Positions 42,977-52,545 of a stretch of DNA of 64,000 bases are shown piece after piece. Each line of letters begins with the position of its first letter. Positions within the stretch are counted from its first letter, which is position 1. Origin of the DNA: JBMNMU01 sp050953505 (GTDB lineage: Bacteria; Bacillota; Clostridia; Peptostreptococcales; Anaerovoracaceae). The position numbers and the translations under genes were made by a program. The notes under the pieces are model-generated. The model had not been told where the DNA came from, searched no databases, and was given only the letters and a program-made list of their open reading frames with translations. The stretch spans positions 744,001-808,000 of the forward strand of contig JBMNMU010000001.1 of assembly GCA_050953505.1 (NCBI GenBank), written 5' to 3'.

Positions 42977-44076
42977 TAGCGGTTGATTATTTCTTCAGTC
43001 AGCTTTTCTCTGATGGCTACAATCTTTGAATAATCCATATTTGGGGTGTAATACCCCTCAAGCACATCATGTTCATTTTTTGCTAACCCTAGGCATTGAA
43101 TTCCTTTTTCAAGAAGCTCCTCCATCTTTCTCATGCTATCATCCAGAATATCTTCTAAATGTTTGATCTTTTTTTCTTCTATTGCATCAAAAAGGTTAAT
43201 GGTTACCATGTGACCTGTATAGTCCTCTTCGCAGATAAAATGATATCTATTTGAGGTTATAAATGCGGTTGAAAGATCAGGTATCAATAAATGCTCTGGC
43301 TTGGTATCGGGCTTCATGGGGCAGTAATAAGCTTCTACATCAAGGCCTCTATAGAGAGCGCCCTCCATAAAAAGATGTAGTATCTTCTCGCCGCCAAGAC
43401 CGATAGGCGTTTTGATAAGATAAATTCTTTCATATCCGTTTACTAGTGTTTCTAAGTAATTCTTAAAGCCTTGAGGAGTAATGGCACTGGCAAAATATTT
43501 TTTCACATTTCCTTGTGGCGGTCCAATTTCCTTATGAACTAACTCTGTTCTCATAATTCTTGCAGTTATTTTATAAAGCTCTTCATTTCTTAATGCAGAC
43601 TCATAAATATTCCTTAAATTATCATACATTTTCTCTGCTGCAGCTAGATAGTTATAAACCCTAGCAAAGATACTCTTTTTTTTCTCATTGCTACTAATCA
43701 ACGCTTCTTTATTTTTTCGAATCCCTTCTTCGTCCCAATAATCCCCTAAGTTGATAATTGAATCTACGGCACCTGGATTTATGGGATCCACAATATGAGG
43801 TGAAGTGCCATCCAGTATAGCAATTTTTTTATCCCTTACCACAATGGCATCCAATGAATCATTGTCTGATGAACAATGCATAAAATCTATATTATGACCC
43901 TCCGCCAGTAGCTTTTCCCCGATGGCCCTCATAAATGTTGACTTGCCCGCACCTGGGCCGCCTTTTAGGCATATGATTTTATCCGCTTCCCGCTGATCTA
44001 GTATGTAATGGTAGTAGGAAAAAAATCCCTTAGGAGTATTATTCCCAGGGTATAAATGTCTTTCTATTCCAGTCAT
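42976..44076 (-). CDS. P-loop ATPase of unknown role (PRK06851-like)
   Basis: A 366-residue protein with an intact Walker A near residue 42 (CLKGGPGAGKSTFMRAIG) and a second half that looks like a repeat with a degraded P-loop (IKTPIGLGGEKILHLFMEG, no Ser/Thr after the Lys). I recognise the overall pattern as the uncharacterised PRK06851-type ATP-binding proteins found in many Firmicutes, from memory only. No membrane segments. GAAGGGAG precedes the ATG. It is monocistronic. Confidence 0.75.
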   Translation of the reverse strand: MTGIERHLYPGNNTPKGFFSYYHYILDQREADKIICLKGGPGAGKSTFMRAIGEKLLAEGHNIDFMHCSSDNDSLDAIVVRDKKIAILDGTSPHIVDPINPGAVDSIINLGDYWDEEGIRKNKEALISSNEKKKSIFARVYNYLAAAEKMYDNLRNIYESALRNEELYKITARIMRTELVHKEIGPPQGNVKKYFASAITPQGFKNYLETLVNGYERIYLIKTPIGLGGEKILHLFMEGALYRGLDVEAYYCPMKPDTKPEHLLIPDLSTAFITSNRYHFICEEDYTGHMVTINLFDAIEEKKIKHLEDILDDSMRKMEELLEKGIQCLGLAKNEHDVLEGYYTPNMDYSKIVAIREKLTEEIINR

Positions 44077-44451
44077 GTCCGTCTCCCTTCTGTTTTATCG
44101 CCTTCAAATCCATATACTTAAGATATGACGGTGCCTTCAATTTGGTGCTAATCCATCTATCATAAATCCTATCAAGATTAAATAATGAAAAGTTCAAGAA
44201 AGGGCAGACTAATACGAACCAGGAGCTAGGAGCTGATGGAATGGATTTGTCAAATTAATCTAAATATTTCAAATTGTATCGAGTATTTATTATCCGTTGA
44301 TAATGCTTAAAAAAAGTATTATACTAATATGAAAAGTTAAGAGAAGCTTTGAGAAATTCCTATATTCTGTCTTTTATACACTAGTGTTTTAGTCAGAATA
44401 TGATCCGATAAATTTCATAAAATTTAAGATTACTGGGAGAAGCAAGTTTTT
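44077..44451 (+). promoter_or_regulatory. Intergenic region with promoter for the ATP-grasp operon
   Basis: 375 bp without a gene. TTGATA (44297-44302) and TATACT (44320-44325) are exactly 17 bp apart, a strong sigma-A type promoter, leaving a 120-nt leader in which I see no known riboswitch. The minus-strand SD of the ATPase gene lies at the left edge. Confidence 0.6.
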
Positions 44452-45654
44452 ATGAAAGAAGATTTTATACCTCTTTTATTTGCCGGCGACATAAATGTAT
44501 ATAGCATGGCAAGGGCATTTTATGAGGAATACAGAATAAAGCCATATGTGTTCGGAAAATATAATACAGGGCCTTGCTACGATAGCAAGATTATGCATTA
44601 TACTGCTAATCCACAGATAGACCAGCAGCCAGTATTTTTGGAAAATGTAGAGAAATTTTCCAAGGAGCACAAAGATAAAACCATTTTAGTATTAGGCTGT
44701 GGGGATAGTTACGTACAGCTTATTAGCGAAAATATGGATTTGTTTCCTGAAAACGTTGTGGCACCGTATATTCATGCAGATATGATGAACAATTTAATTC
44801 ACAAAGAAAAGTTCTATAAAATGTGTCAGGAAAATGGTGTGGATTATCCAAACACATTTGTTCATCGGAAAGAGCTGGGGGAGGATTTTCAGTTACCATT
44901 CGAGGCTCCTTTTATCGTTAAACCCTCCAATGGAATTGAATACTGGAAGCATCCGTTTCCCACGCAGAAAAAAGTATATAAAGCTAAGGATAAGTTCGAG
45001 CTACTGGGAATATTAAAAGATATTTATACCTCTGGATATGAAGATTCTATTATTATTCAGGATTTTATTCCCGGAGATGACACCTACATGAGGGTGCTGA
45101 CAAGCTATTCTAACAAGCATGGAGAAGTTAAGCTTATGGCCTTAGGTCACGTTCTTCTTGAAGAGCATACACCACATGGTATTGGAAACCATGCTGTTAT
45201 CATAACGGAGCACAATAAAGAGTTAACAGACACCTTTAAGAACTTATTGGAAAAAATGCAGTATGTAGGCTTTTCTAATTTTGACATTAAGTATGATCAA
45301 AGAGATGGCAAGTATAAAGTGTTTGAGATAAATACCAGACAAGGTCGTAGTAACTATTACGTTACTGGGGCAGGAGCTAATTTGGCTAAGTATGTAGTAG
45401 AAGATTATATCCAAGATAAAAAACAAGATTTAAAGGTTATTTCTGATAATTCTCTTTGGCTAGTGATTCCAAAGAGAGTAGCCTTTAAATATATAAAGCC
45501 TCAGAGGTACAGAAATGAGATGAAAAAGCTCATAAGCCAGGGGAAATACGTTAATCCTTTATTTTATAAAGAAGATAATGCTTTTATACGCCGGCTTAAG
45601 TTGATAAAATCTCAACTGGGTCATTACTATAAATATAAGAAGTACTTAGGCTAA
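44452..45654 (+). CDS. ATP-grasp carboxylate-amine ligase (D-aspartate ligase-like)
   Basis: ATP-grasp enzyme of 400 residues that should join an amino acid to a carboxylate through an acyl phosphate. ATP-binding and metal segments are visible: APFIVKPSNGIEYW near residue 165, IIIQDFIPGDDTYMRV near 205, and the acidic FEINTRQGRSNYYVTGAG near 295. The layout resembles the D-aspartate ligase (Asl) of Enterococcus faecium, which adds D-Asp to the peptidoglycan stem lysine. A following Asp/Glu racemase and MurE-like ligase in the same operon support a cell-wall or D-amino-acid peptide product; the exact substrate is not shown. Confidence 0.8.
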   Translation: MKEDFIPLLFAGDINVYSMARAFYEEYRIKPYVFGKYNTGPCYDSKIMHYTANPQIDQQPVFLENVEKFSKEHKDKTILVLGCGDSYVQLISENMDLFPENVVAPYIHADMMNNLIHKEKFYKMCQENGVDYPNTFVHRKELGEDFQLPFEAPFIVKPSNGIEYWKHPFPTQKKVYKAKDKFELLGILKDIYTSGYEDSIIIQDFIPGDDTYMRVLTSYSNKHGEVKLMALGHVLLEEHTPHGIGNHAVIITEHNKELTDTFKNLLEKMQYVGFSNFDIKYDQRDGKYKVFEINTRQGRSNYYVTGAGANLAKYVVEDYIQDKKQDLKVISDNSLWLVIPKRVAFKYIKPQRYRNEMKKLISQGKYVNPLFYKEDNAFIRRLKLIKSQLGHYYKYKKYLG

Positions 45655-45672
45655 AATTAGGAGGAGAAAACA

Positions 45673-46437
45673 ATGGTGCGTGCACTTCAAAACAACGGTA
45701 AAATATTAGGTGTTATCGGAGGGATGGGGCCTTTAGCAACACATCTTTATTATCGGTTATTAATAGAGTATACCGATGCTCATTCAGATCAAGAGCATAT
45801 TGATATGATTTTATTAAATCATGCATCCGTACCTGATAGAACCAAAATGATCGTTGAAGGGAAAACGGAGGAATTGCTAAACATACTTGCAAAGGATGCA
45901 AAAATGCTAGAGGCCAATGGTGCTTCAGTGATTGCTATACCATGCAATACTTCCCATGTTTTAATCAACCAGCTACAAGAACAAGTAAATATACCTATTA
46001 TCAATATGGTAAAGGAAACTGTTCGAACCATTACAGAAAAATTTGACACCACAGATTTAAAAATCGCGATATGGGCTACAGATGGCACGATCCAAACGGG
46101 TATTTATCAAGATGAGCTTAAGAAAGCAGGTATCACCCCAGTTGTTCCTTCTGAAAAAATGCAAGCACTAGTAATGAAGATTATCTATGACGGAATAAAA
46201 AATTGTGGCGAGATTGATTTTGCCGATTTTCAAAAAATACAAGAGGAGCTGGTAGAGGCAGATTGTCAAGGAGTCATTTTAGCCTGTACAGAGTTGTCCT
46301 GCCTAAAAGAGGTTTACGACCTTCCTGATTATTACATAGACACAATGGAAGTGCTTGTAAAAGAGTCTATTATTGCTTGTGATAAAAATGTGAGGGATAA
46401 AGAGAAATATGAATACCACATTTCATCCTTTGATTGA
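45673..46437 (+). CDS. Aspartate/glutamate racemase family protein
   Basis: Cofactor-independent two-cysteine racemase, 254 residues. The N-terminus GVIGGMGPLATHLYYRLL and both catalytic cysteines (AIPCNTSHVL near residue 80; ILACTELSCLK near 200) are present. It looks more like aspartate racemase than MurI. AGGAGG precedes the ATG. It sits between the ATP-grasp ligase and the MurE-like gene, so it may provide D-Asp for the ligase, as racemase and Asl do in enterococci. It overlaps the next gene by 29 bp. Confidence 0.88.
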   Translation: MVRALQNNGKILGVIGGMGPLATHLYYRLLIEYTDAHSDQEHIDMILLNHASVPDRTKMIVEGKTEELLNILAKDAKMLEANGASVIAIPCNTSHVLINQLQEQVNIPIINMVKETVRTITEKFDTTDLKIAIWATDGTIQTGIYQDELKKAGITPVVPSEKMQALVMKIIYDGIKNCGEIDFADFQKIQEELVEADCQGVILACTELSCLKEVYDLPDYYIDTMEVLVKESIIACDKNVRDKEKYEYHISSFD

Positions 46438-47935
46438 TTATTTAAGGATGTTTGAAAACAATCATCTTGTCAGTAAATATGAGCTTAGCTCCCAGAATAA
46501 AAGGGATATCATTAAATATATTTCATCAAACTCTAAGGATGTTCGTCCTGGGACGCTATTTGTGTGCAAAGGAGCACATTTTTCTATAAATTATCTCAAG
46601 GAAGCTCTTAATGATGGCGCTATTTGCTATATCAGTGAAAAAAAATATGATGTGCAGCTTCCCGACGGCAGCGATGTGCCATATATTTTAGTGACTGATA
46701 TTCGCAAAGCCATGCCATTGCTAGCTGATTATTACTATAATCGTATTTGGGAAAAATTAAAAATAATTGGGATCACTGGGACCAAAGGGAAGTCCACAAC
46801 AACTTATTATATGAAGTTTATTTTGGACGAGTATCTAAAGGCACAAAAAAAATCAGCCAGTGCTGTCATATCCGGGATTGATAATTACGACGGTATCATT
46901 AGTGGAGAATCCCATCTGACCACACCAGAGGCCATGGACCTTCATCGGCATTTCTATAATGCAGTGAATAGTGGCATAGAATACTTATCTATGGAGGTGT
47001 CCAGCCAAGGCTTAAAATATCATAGGACCTTAGGCGTTACATTTGAAGTAGGCTGTTTTCTCAATATTGGCATAGACCATATCAGTGATATAGAGCACAA
47101 TAGCTTTGATGATTACCTTGAATCTAAGCTCTTGTTGTTTGCCCAATGTAAAAAGGCTTGCGTAAACATAGATACGGACTATGTAGATAGAGTGCTGGAG
47201 GCTTCAAAAGCATGTCCAGAAGTTATTACCTTTGGACTTGATGAAAAAGCCGATGTTTATGGATATGATATTATCAAATCTGGAAACTCCATACAATTTA
47301 AGGTGAGGACTCAAAATTTTACTGAAGAATTTAAATTAAATATGGCAGGACTTTTTAATGTACAAAATGCCTTAGCGGCCATAGCTATGTCTTGCTGTTT
47401 GGACATCCCTTTAGAATATATTCATGCAGGATTAGAAAAAGCAAGAGTTAGCGGGCGTATGGAAATTTATACTAACCCAGCTCGGAATATTGATGTAATA
47501 GTAGACTATGCACACAATCAGTTGAGCTTCGAGACCTTGTTTGAATCCACAAAAAAAGAATATCCTGACAAAGAAATTTCCATTGTATTTGGCTGCCCTG
47601 GGAAAAAAGCCTTAGGGAGAAGGCGAGAGCTTGGAGAAATTGCAGGCAAGTATTCTGATAAGGTTTATATTACAGAAGAAGATGCAGGAGAAGAAGCAGT
47701 CATCAAAATCTGTGAAGAAATTGCAGAGCATGTAAGGACACGGAACCCAAATTACGCTATTATACCTGATAGGGAAGAAGCGATACGAACTGCAATTACC
47801 CATGCTAAGGACAATTCAGTTATCTTAGTAACAGGAAAGGGAAGAGAGACGAGACAAAAAAGAGGTACCCAATATGTGGACACCCCTTCTGATGTTGATT
47901 ATGTTAAAAAATATCTTGGAACAGATGAAGGATAA
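46409..47935 (+). CDS. MurE-like Mur ligase (UDP-MurNAc-peptide synthetase family)
   Basis: Three-domain Mur ligase of 508 residues. The N-terminal domain has the MurE-type VRPGTLFVCKGAHF; the central ATPase has ITGTKGKSTTTYYM and the MurE-like LTTPEAMDLHRHF and SMEVSSQGLKYHR; the C-terminal domain has VDYAHNQLSFETL and GCPGKKALGRRRELGEIA. The place where MurE carries its amino-acid specificity motif (DNPR for meso-DAP, DNPA/DDPA for Lys) reads TEEDAGEEAV. It may add a different amino acid or act on a different acceptor. It overlaps the racemase gene by 29 bp and is the last gene of the operon. Confidence 0.85.
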   Translation: MNTTFHPLIDYLRMFENNHLVSKYELSSQNKRDIIKYISSNSKDVRPGTLFVCKGAHFSINYLKEALNDGAICYISEKKYDVQLPDGSDVPYILVTDIRKAMPLLADYYYNRIWEKLKIIGITGTKGKSTTTYYMKFILDEYLKAQKKSASAVISGIDNYDGIISGESHLTTPEAMDLHRHFYNAVNSGIEYLSMEVSSQGLKYHRTLGVTFEVGCFLNIGIDHISDIEHNSFDDYLESKLLLFAQCKKACVNIDTDYVDRVLEASKACPEVITFGLDEKADVYGYDIIKSGNSIQFKVRTQNFTEEFKLNMAGLFNVQNALAAIAMSCCLDIPLEYIHAGLEKARVSGRMEIYTNPARNIDVIVDYAHNQLSFETLFESTKKEYPDKEISIVFGCPGKKALGRRRELGEIAGKYSDKVYITEEDAGEEAVIKICEEIAEHVRTRNPNYAIIPDREEAIRTAITHAKDNSVILVTGKGRETRQKRGTQYVDTPSDVDYVKKYLGTDEG

Positions 47936-47973
47936 AATTCGGCTAGTAGTTTTAGCTGTGAAGAATAGAGATT

Positions 47974-48618
47974 CTAGTAATCCTCTTCATCCATATCATA
48001 ATCTTCACCGTCGATAACGGGATATTCTTCATCGATTAGGCCCTCTTCGTAGATGTAATTCGGGTCTTCATCCTCTCCATCGATATCCTCATAGTCTTCA
48101 TCTATACTAGCATCGAAGGAAATCATATATTCGTCGATTTCATAATCCATGGAATCTGAGAAATCAAGTCGATATTCGTCTTCGCTGAAGCTTGTTGACC
48201 TATTTAAGGCAAGGGCTTGGCTGACGGTCATATCGGCTTTTTTATTATTGTTTAAGTTGCGGCAATGGACAAGGCTATCATAAATATACCAGTTCCTGAA
48301 TCTGAACAGCTCTTCTGCGTAAAGCTCCAAGTCTTCTGTTGTATTAGAAGATCTCGCTAAACCAGCCAGTGCTTGATTAATAGTACTTAACAGTGTATAG
48401 AAATCAATGCTATCATCGGGTACGCCTTTTAATATATCTTCAAAATAAGTGTCTGTTAGCTCTGCCAAAGTATCTCCGCTTACTTGAGAAAGTGCATGAC
48501 TAAACAGCTCAAAAGGGATGTCGTCATCGTACTCCATTAATGCTGCAAATTCTTCAAAGTGGGCCAGTTCATCGAAGGAGTCTATCTCCATTATTTCTAA
48601 TAAATCTTCATAATCCAT
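47974..48618 (-). CDS. Highly acidic protein of unknown function
   Basis: A 214-residue soluble protein; the first 120 residues look helical (YEDLLEIMEIDSFDELAHFE), then comes a long Asp/Glu/Tyr-rich tail (about residues 155-214, e.g. EDIDGEDEDPNYIYEEG). No signal peptide, membrane helix, cysteine motif or known domain is seen. I chose the ATG at 48618 with GAGGTG six bases upstream; a GTG at 48627 is also in frame. It is convergent with the MurE-like gene and downstream of murI on the same strand. Confidence 0.75.
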   Translation of the reverse strand: MDYEDLLEIMEIDSFDELAHFEEFAALMEYDDDIPFELFSHALSQVSGDTLAELTDTYFEDILKGVPDDSIDFYTLLSTINQALAGLARSSNTTEDLELYAEELFRFRNWYIYDSLVHCRNLNNNKKADMTVSQALALNRSTSFSEDEYRLDFSDSMDYEIDEYMISFDASIDEDYEDIDGEDEDPNYIYEEGLIDEEYPVIDGEDYDMDEEDY

Positions 48619-48779
48619 AATATTCACCTCGCCTATTTACTCAGTTAATTGTGTCATATAACTATCTGCATTTGATTTCTACTGTTGTACTTAATTCAGT
48701 TTTTACTGCTATTTCCATCCCTACTGCTGTTTCTGATATCCCTCATATTCTATATTCAATCCAATGTCCTAGTGTGCTA

Positions 48780-49613
48780 TCATGCTTTGGATAAAGTATT
48801 ACTGGTATCTAGATCGAAGCTTTTAAACGCCACCTTAAATTCTGAATTCTCAAAGATTCTGTTAATCATGTTTACAAAATTCTCGGATAGATCACTGGCG
48901 TAAAAAGTATTTTCAAAAACAGGTTTATCAGAAAGCAGATCATTTTCTTTTAGTTTCGTTGTAATACTTTGAAGTATTTCCTCAGATGGATTAATAATTC
49001 TTAAATTTGGATAAATTTTTTTAATATTTTTTAGAATCAAAGGATAATGGGTACAACCTAATACTAGATGATCTATTTTATTATAGGAAATAAAGTTATC
49101 CAGGTAGTATTTAATGGTTAAATCCATGATTTCATTTTGAATAATGCCTTCCTCGATTAGAGGAACAAAGGCGGGGCAAGGGGTAGAATAAAGCTTGAGA
49201 TTCGGGTTCAGGGAATAAATTAGCTTGTCATACGCCTCACTTTTTATGGTAACTTTTGTTCCAATGATTCCAATGTTGTTTTCATTAGTACAGGACTCTG
49301 CAACGGCTTCAGCTGCAGGCTTTATGATTCCCACAATTGGAATATCAGGATATTTTTCTTGAAGCTCCTCTAAGCAGGTAGAACTTACAGTATTGCAGGC
49401 AATGACGATCATCTTCACATTTTCTTTAACAAGAAAATCGGCAATCTGCATGGAAAAAAGTCTGATGGTGGATGTGGCTTTAGAACCATAAGGTGTCCTT
49501 GCTGTATCTCCAAAATATATAATTCTCTCATTGGGTAAAGCCTTCATCAAGTAAGGGATACTTGTGAGCCCGCCTAACCCTGAGTCAAAAAAACCAATAG
49601 GGCGATTGTCCAT
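48780..49613 (-). CDS. murI: Glutamate racemase MurI
   Basis: Provides D-glutamate for peptidoglycan. The 277-residue chain has IGFFDSGLGGLTSIPYLM, the first catalytic cysteine in VIACNTVSSTCLEEL (near residue 74) and the second in LVLGCTHYPLILKN (near residue 185). The length is normal. AAAGGA lies upstream of the ATG. It is a second, distinct racemase beside the aspartate-type enzyme 3 kb upstream. No terminator was recognised in the 161 bp before the acidic protein gene, so the two may be co-transcribed. Confidence 0.95.
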   Translation of the reverse strand: MDNRPIGFFDSGLGGLTSIPYLMKALPNERIIYFGDTARTPYGSKATSTIRLFSMQIADFLVKENVKMIVIACNTVSSTCLEELQEKYPDIPIVGIIKPAAEAVAESCTNENNIGIIGTKVTIKSEAYDKLIYSLNPNLKLYSTPCPAFVPLIEEGIIQNEIMDLTIKYYLDNFISYNKIDHLVLGCTHYPLILKNIKKIYPNLRIINPSEEILQSITTKLKENDLLSDKPVFENTFYASDLSENFVNMINRIFENSEFKVAFKSFDLDTSNTLSKA

Positions 49614-49832
49614 AAATTTTGATGTCCTTTCAATAATATGTTAAAATTAGTCTACTTATAAGAATTAGACTGCTTATATATGATAATATTAATTGTAATA
49701 GGATAAAATGTAAATAGTAAAAAAAAGATTGTTATTTATAGAAGAAGACTTTAACTTGATTTACCATTAGAGCCAAAAGACAAATTAAATAATAATAAGG
49801 CAAATAATAAAAGTAAAAGGAGTATCTAAATT

Positions 49833-51629
49833 ATGAGTAAAGAAACAAAATCAAGAGATCAAATTGAAAAAAAATATAAATGGAATATTGAAGCGATGTA
49901 TGGAGACGAAGCAGACTGGCAAAGAGATTATCAACTGGTAGAGGAAAAGGCCAAGGATTATCTAAACTACTCAGGCAGGCTGGGGGAAAGTGCGGAAGTC
50001 CTATTAGAGGCTTTACAAAAAAAGGACAGTATCTGGCGCCTTCTTGAGAAAGTATATGTATACGCAAGAATGAAAAAAGATGAAGACAACCGAGTTACCC
50101 GGTATCAGGCTATGAACGACAAGGCGGGATCCCTCATTGCCAAGGTGGCCTCCTATCTATCCTTCTTCACCCCAGAGCTTTTAGAAATTCCTGAGGAAAA
50201 AGTGAGAGGCTTTCTCGCATCTTTAGATGATTTAAAACAGTATCAATATGCCATTGAGGTTGTACTCAGAGAAAAAGCCCATGTACTATCAAAGAGTGAA
50301 GAGAACCTTATGGCGCAATTTAGTGAAATTACTTCTTCTACCAACCAAATTTTTAGTATGATTAACAATGCAGATATAAAATTTGGAACCATTACTGATG
50401 AGGATGGGGACCAGGTGGAGGTTACCCATGGAAGATATATCGGTTTTATGGAATCTCCTGACAGAAGAGTTAGGAAAGAAGCCTTCCAGCGGGTTTATGA
50501 TGCTTATGGCAAGCTAAAGAACACCTTGGCCACTACTTATAATTACAATACCAAAACAGATGTTATTACAGCTAGGATTAGAAAATATAGTTCAGCTAGG
50601 CATGCCGCCCTATCCACTGATAACATCCCTATTTCTGTATACGACAATCTTATTGATACGGTAAACGAGAATTTGCATTTACTTCACAGGTATATGGAAG
50701 TAAGGCGTAAGCTGTTAAAACTGGATGAGGTTCATATGTATGATATTTATGTTCCTCTGATAGAAGCTCCAAATAAGAAAACCTCCTATGAAGATGCTTT
50801 ACAGCTTATGAGAGAGGGGTTGGCACCCCTGGGTCAGGATTATCTTAGAATAATGAATAAAGGTATAGAAGAAGGGTGGATGGATGTCTACGAAAATGAA
50901 GGAAAGACCAGTGGTGCATATTCCTTTGGTTGTTATGACAGTATGCCATATATCCTACTAAATTATAACGGAAAGTTTAAGGATGTTTTCACCATTGCTC
51001 ATGAGATGGGGCACTCTATGCACTCCTATTACTCAAGAAAGACACAGCCTTATGTTTATGGAGGGCACTCCATCTTTACTGCGGAGGTGGCTTCAACAGT
51101 AAATGAATCCTTGCTGATGCAGCATTTATTATCCACAAGCACAGATTCTAATGAGAAAAAATATCTTTTGAATTTATATATAGATGACTTCAGGACCACC
51201 TTGTTTAGGCAGACTATGTTCGCTGAATTTGAAAAGCTCACTCATGATGCGGTGGAAAAGGGCGAAGTGCTGACAGCAGAGTGGTTAAGTGAAGAATATG
51301 GTAAGCTGAACAGAAAGTATTATGGAGAAAAGGTGGTTAATGACCCTGAAATTCATATGGAATGGGCAAGAATACCTCATTTCTATAGGGCCTTCTATGT
51401 TTATAAATATGCCACAGGATATTCTGCAGCTTCGGCAATATCAGAAAAAATACTAACAGAAGGGGAGTCGGCTAGGAATGCTTATATAGAATTCCTCAAA
51501 TCTGGAGATAGTAATGATCCTATTGAACTACTGAAAATTGCCGGCGTGGATATGAGTTCGCCAGAACCCATTAAAAAAGCCATGAAAACCTTTGAAAACC
51601 TTGTAGTAGAAATAGAGAAACTGGTATAA
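49833..51629 (+). CDS. pepF: Oligoendopeptidase F (M3B family)
   Basis: Zinc metallopeptidase that cleaves medium-length peptides in the cytoplasm. The HExxH zinc motif lies in IAHEMGHSMHSYYS, with the third ligand region FTAEVASTVNESLL about 25 residues later. The 598-residue length is standard for PepF. AAAGGAG precedes the ATG. The gene is monocistronic or precedes nadK by 65 bp. It fits a peptide-fermenting lifestyle together with the opp transporter. Confidence 0.94.
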   Translation: MSKETKSRDQIEKKYKWNIEAMYGDEADWQRDYQLVEEKAKDYLNYSGRLGESAEVLLEALQKKDSIWRLLEKVYVYARMKKDEDNRVTRYQAMNDKAGSLIAKVASYLSFFTPELLEIPEEKVRGFLASLDDLKQYQYAIEVVLREKAHVLSKSEENLMAQFSEITSSTNQIFSMINNADIKFGTITDEDGDQVEVTHGRYIGFMESPDRRVRKEAFQRVYDAYGKLKNTLATTYNYNTKTDVITARIRKYSSARHAALSTDNIPISVYDNLIDTVNENLHLLHRYMEVRRKLLKLDEVHMYDIYVPLIEAPNKKTSYEDALQLMREGLAPLGQDYLRIMNKGIEEGWMDVYENEGKTSGAYSFGCYDSMPYILLNYNGKFKDVFTIAHEMGHSMHSYYSRKTQPYVYGGHSIFTAEVASTVNESLLMQHLLSTSTDSNEKKYLLNLYIDDFRTTLFRQTMFAEFEKLTHDAVEKGEVLTAEWLSEEYGKLNRKYYGEKVVNDPEIHMEWARIPHFYRAFYVYKYATGYSAASAISEKILTEGESARNAYIEFLKSGDSNDPIELLKIAGVDMSSPEPIKKAMKTFENLVVEIEKLV

Positions 51630-51694
51630 AATTATAGCAATTCCCTCACGGCGCAGGGAACGACAGTACGAAGGAAGAGAGCAATCAGTGAAAT

Positions 51695-52492
51695 ATGAGA
51701 ACTATTAATGTATTTTCAAATAATGATGATCGGTCTTTAGAAGTAAAGGCGCTTTTGAAGAGAAAGCTAGAGAAAAGTGATTTTGTTGTGCCTGGAGAAT
51801 TTGATGAGAAGGCAGAGCTTATTATCTGCATTGGGGGGGATGGCTCATTTTTGAATACCCTCCACCACTATGATTTTCCCGAGATTCCTTTTATCGGCAT
51901 CAATACGGGGCACCTTGGCTTTTTTCAGGAGCTCCATCCCGACCAGTTGGATGAATTTATTTTTAAGTATAAGCATGATAAATACATGACCCAGGAGCTA
52001 TCTACCGTCAGAGCCGTTGCTACCAAGGGAAATAAAAGGACCATATATAAAGGATTGAATGAAATGGTCCTAAAAAGTGGAAACTCCAGGACCATTCATT
52101 TAAATATTTCTATTGGTGACAGCTTTATTGAACGGTTTAGTGGTGATGGCATCTTAGTTGCAACGCCAGCGGGCAGTACAGCCTATAACTATTCTTTAGG
52201 AGGAAGTATTGTTGATCCTCGGCTAAACTTGTTGCAAGTGACTCCTATAGCCCCTATGAACACCACAGCATATCGGTCCTTCACCTCCAGCATTATCCTT
52301 CCTTCAGATTTATCCATAAAGATTCATCCGGAAAATCCTGATAATGAAAAAATCTTAGTGGTTACAGATGGGCTGGAGTCTAGCCAACTTAATGTGGATG
52401 AAATAACCATAGAGTTTTCAGATTCCATCGTAAAGCTTCTTCGATTTGAAAATTATGATTTTTGGACAAAGGTTAAGAGTAAGTTTTTGTAA
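51695..52492 (+). CDS. nadK: NAD kinase
   Basis: Phosphorylates NAD to NADP. The 265-residue chain has the catalytic GGDGSFL motif (ICIGGDGSFLNTL), the NE-type motif near GLNEMVLKSG, and the glycine-rich FSGDGILVATPAGSTAYNYSLGG. The length fits the short Gram-positive form. AAGGAAG lies about 20 bp before the ATG, with a weaker AGTGA nearer. It is followed by a pseudouridine synthase gene after 53 bp. Confidence 0.94.
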   Translation: MRTINVFSNNDDRSLEVKALLKRKLEKSDFVVPGEFDEKAELIICIGGDGSFLNTLHHYDFPEIPFIGINTGHLGFFQELHPDQLDEFIFKYKHDKYMTQELSTVRAVATKGNKRTIYKGLNEMVLKSGNSRTIHLNISIGDSFIERFSGDGILVATPAGSTAYNYSLGGSIVDPRLNLLQVTPIAPMNTTAYRSFTSSIILPSDLSIKIHPENPDNEKILVVTDGLESSQLNVDEITIEFSDSIVKLLRFENYDFWTKVKSKFL

Positions 52493-52545
52493 TGTTGTTT
52501 TCTCTAGTAGAATCAACATAATATGTATAGGATAGTAAGGAAAAA

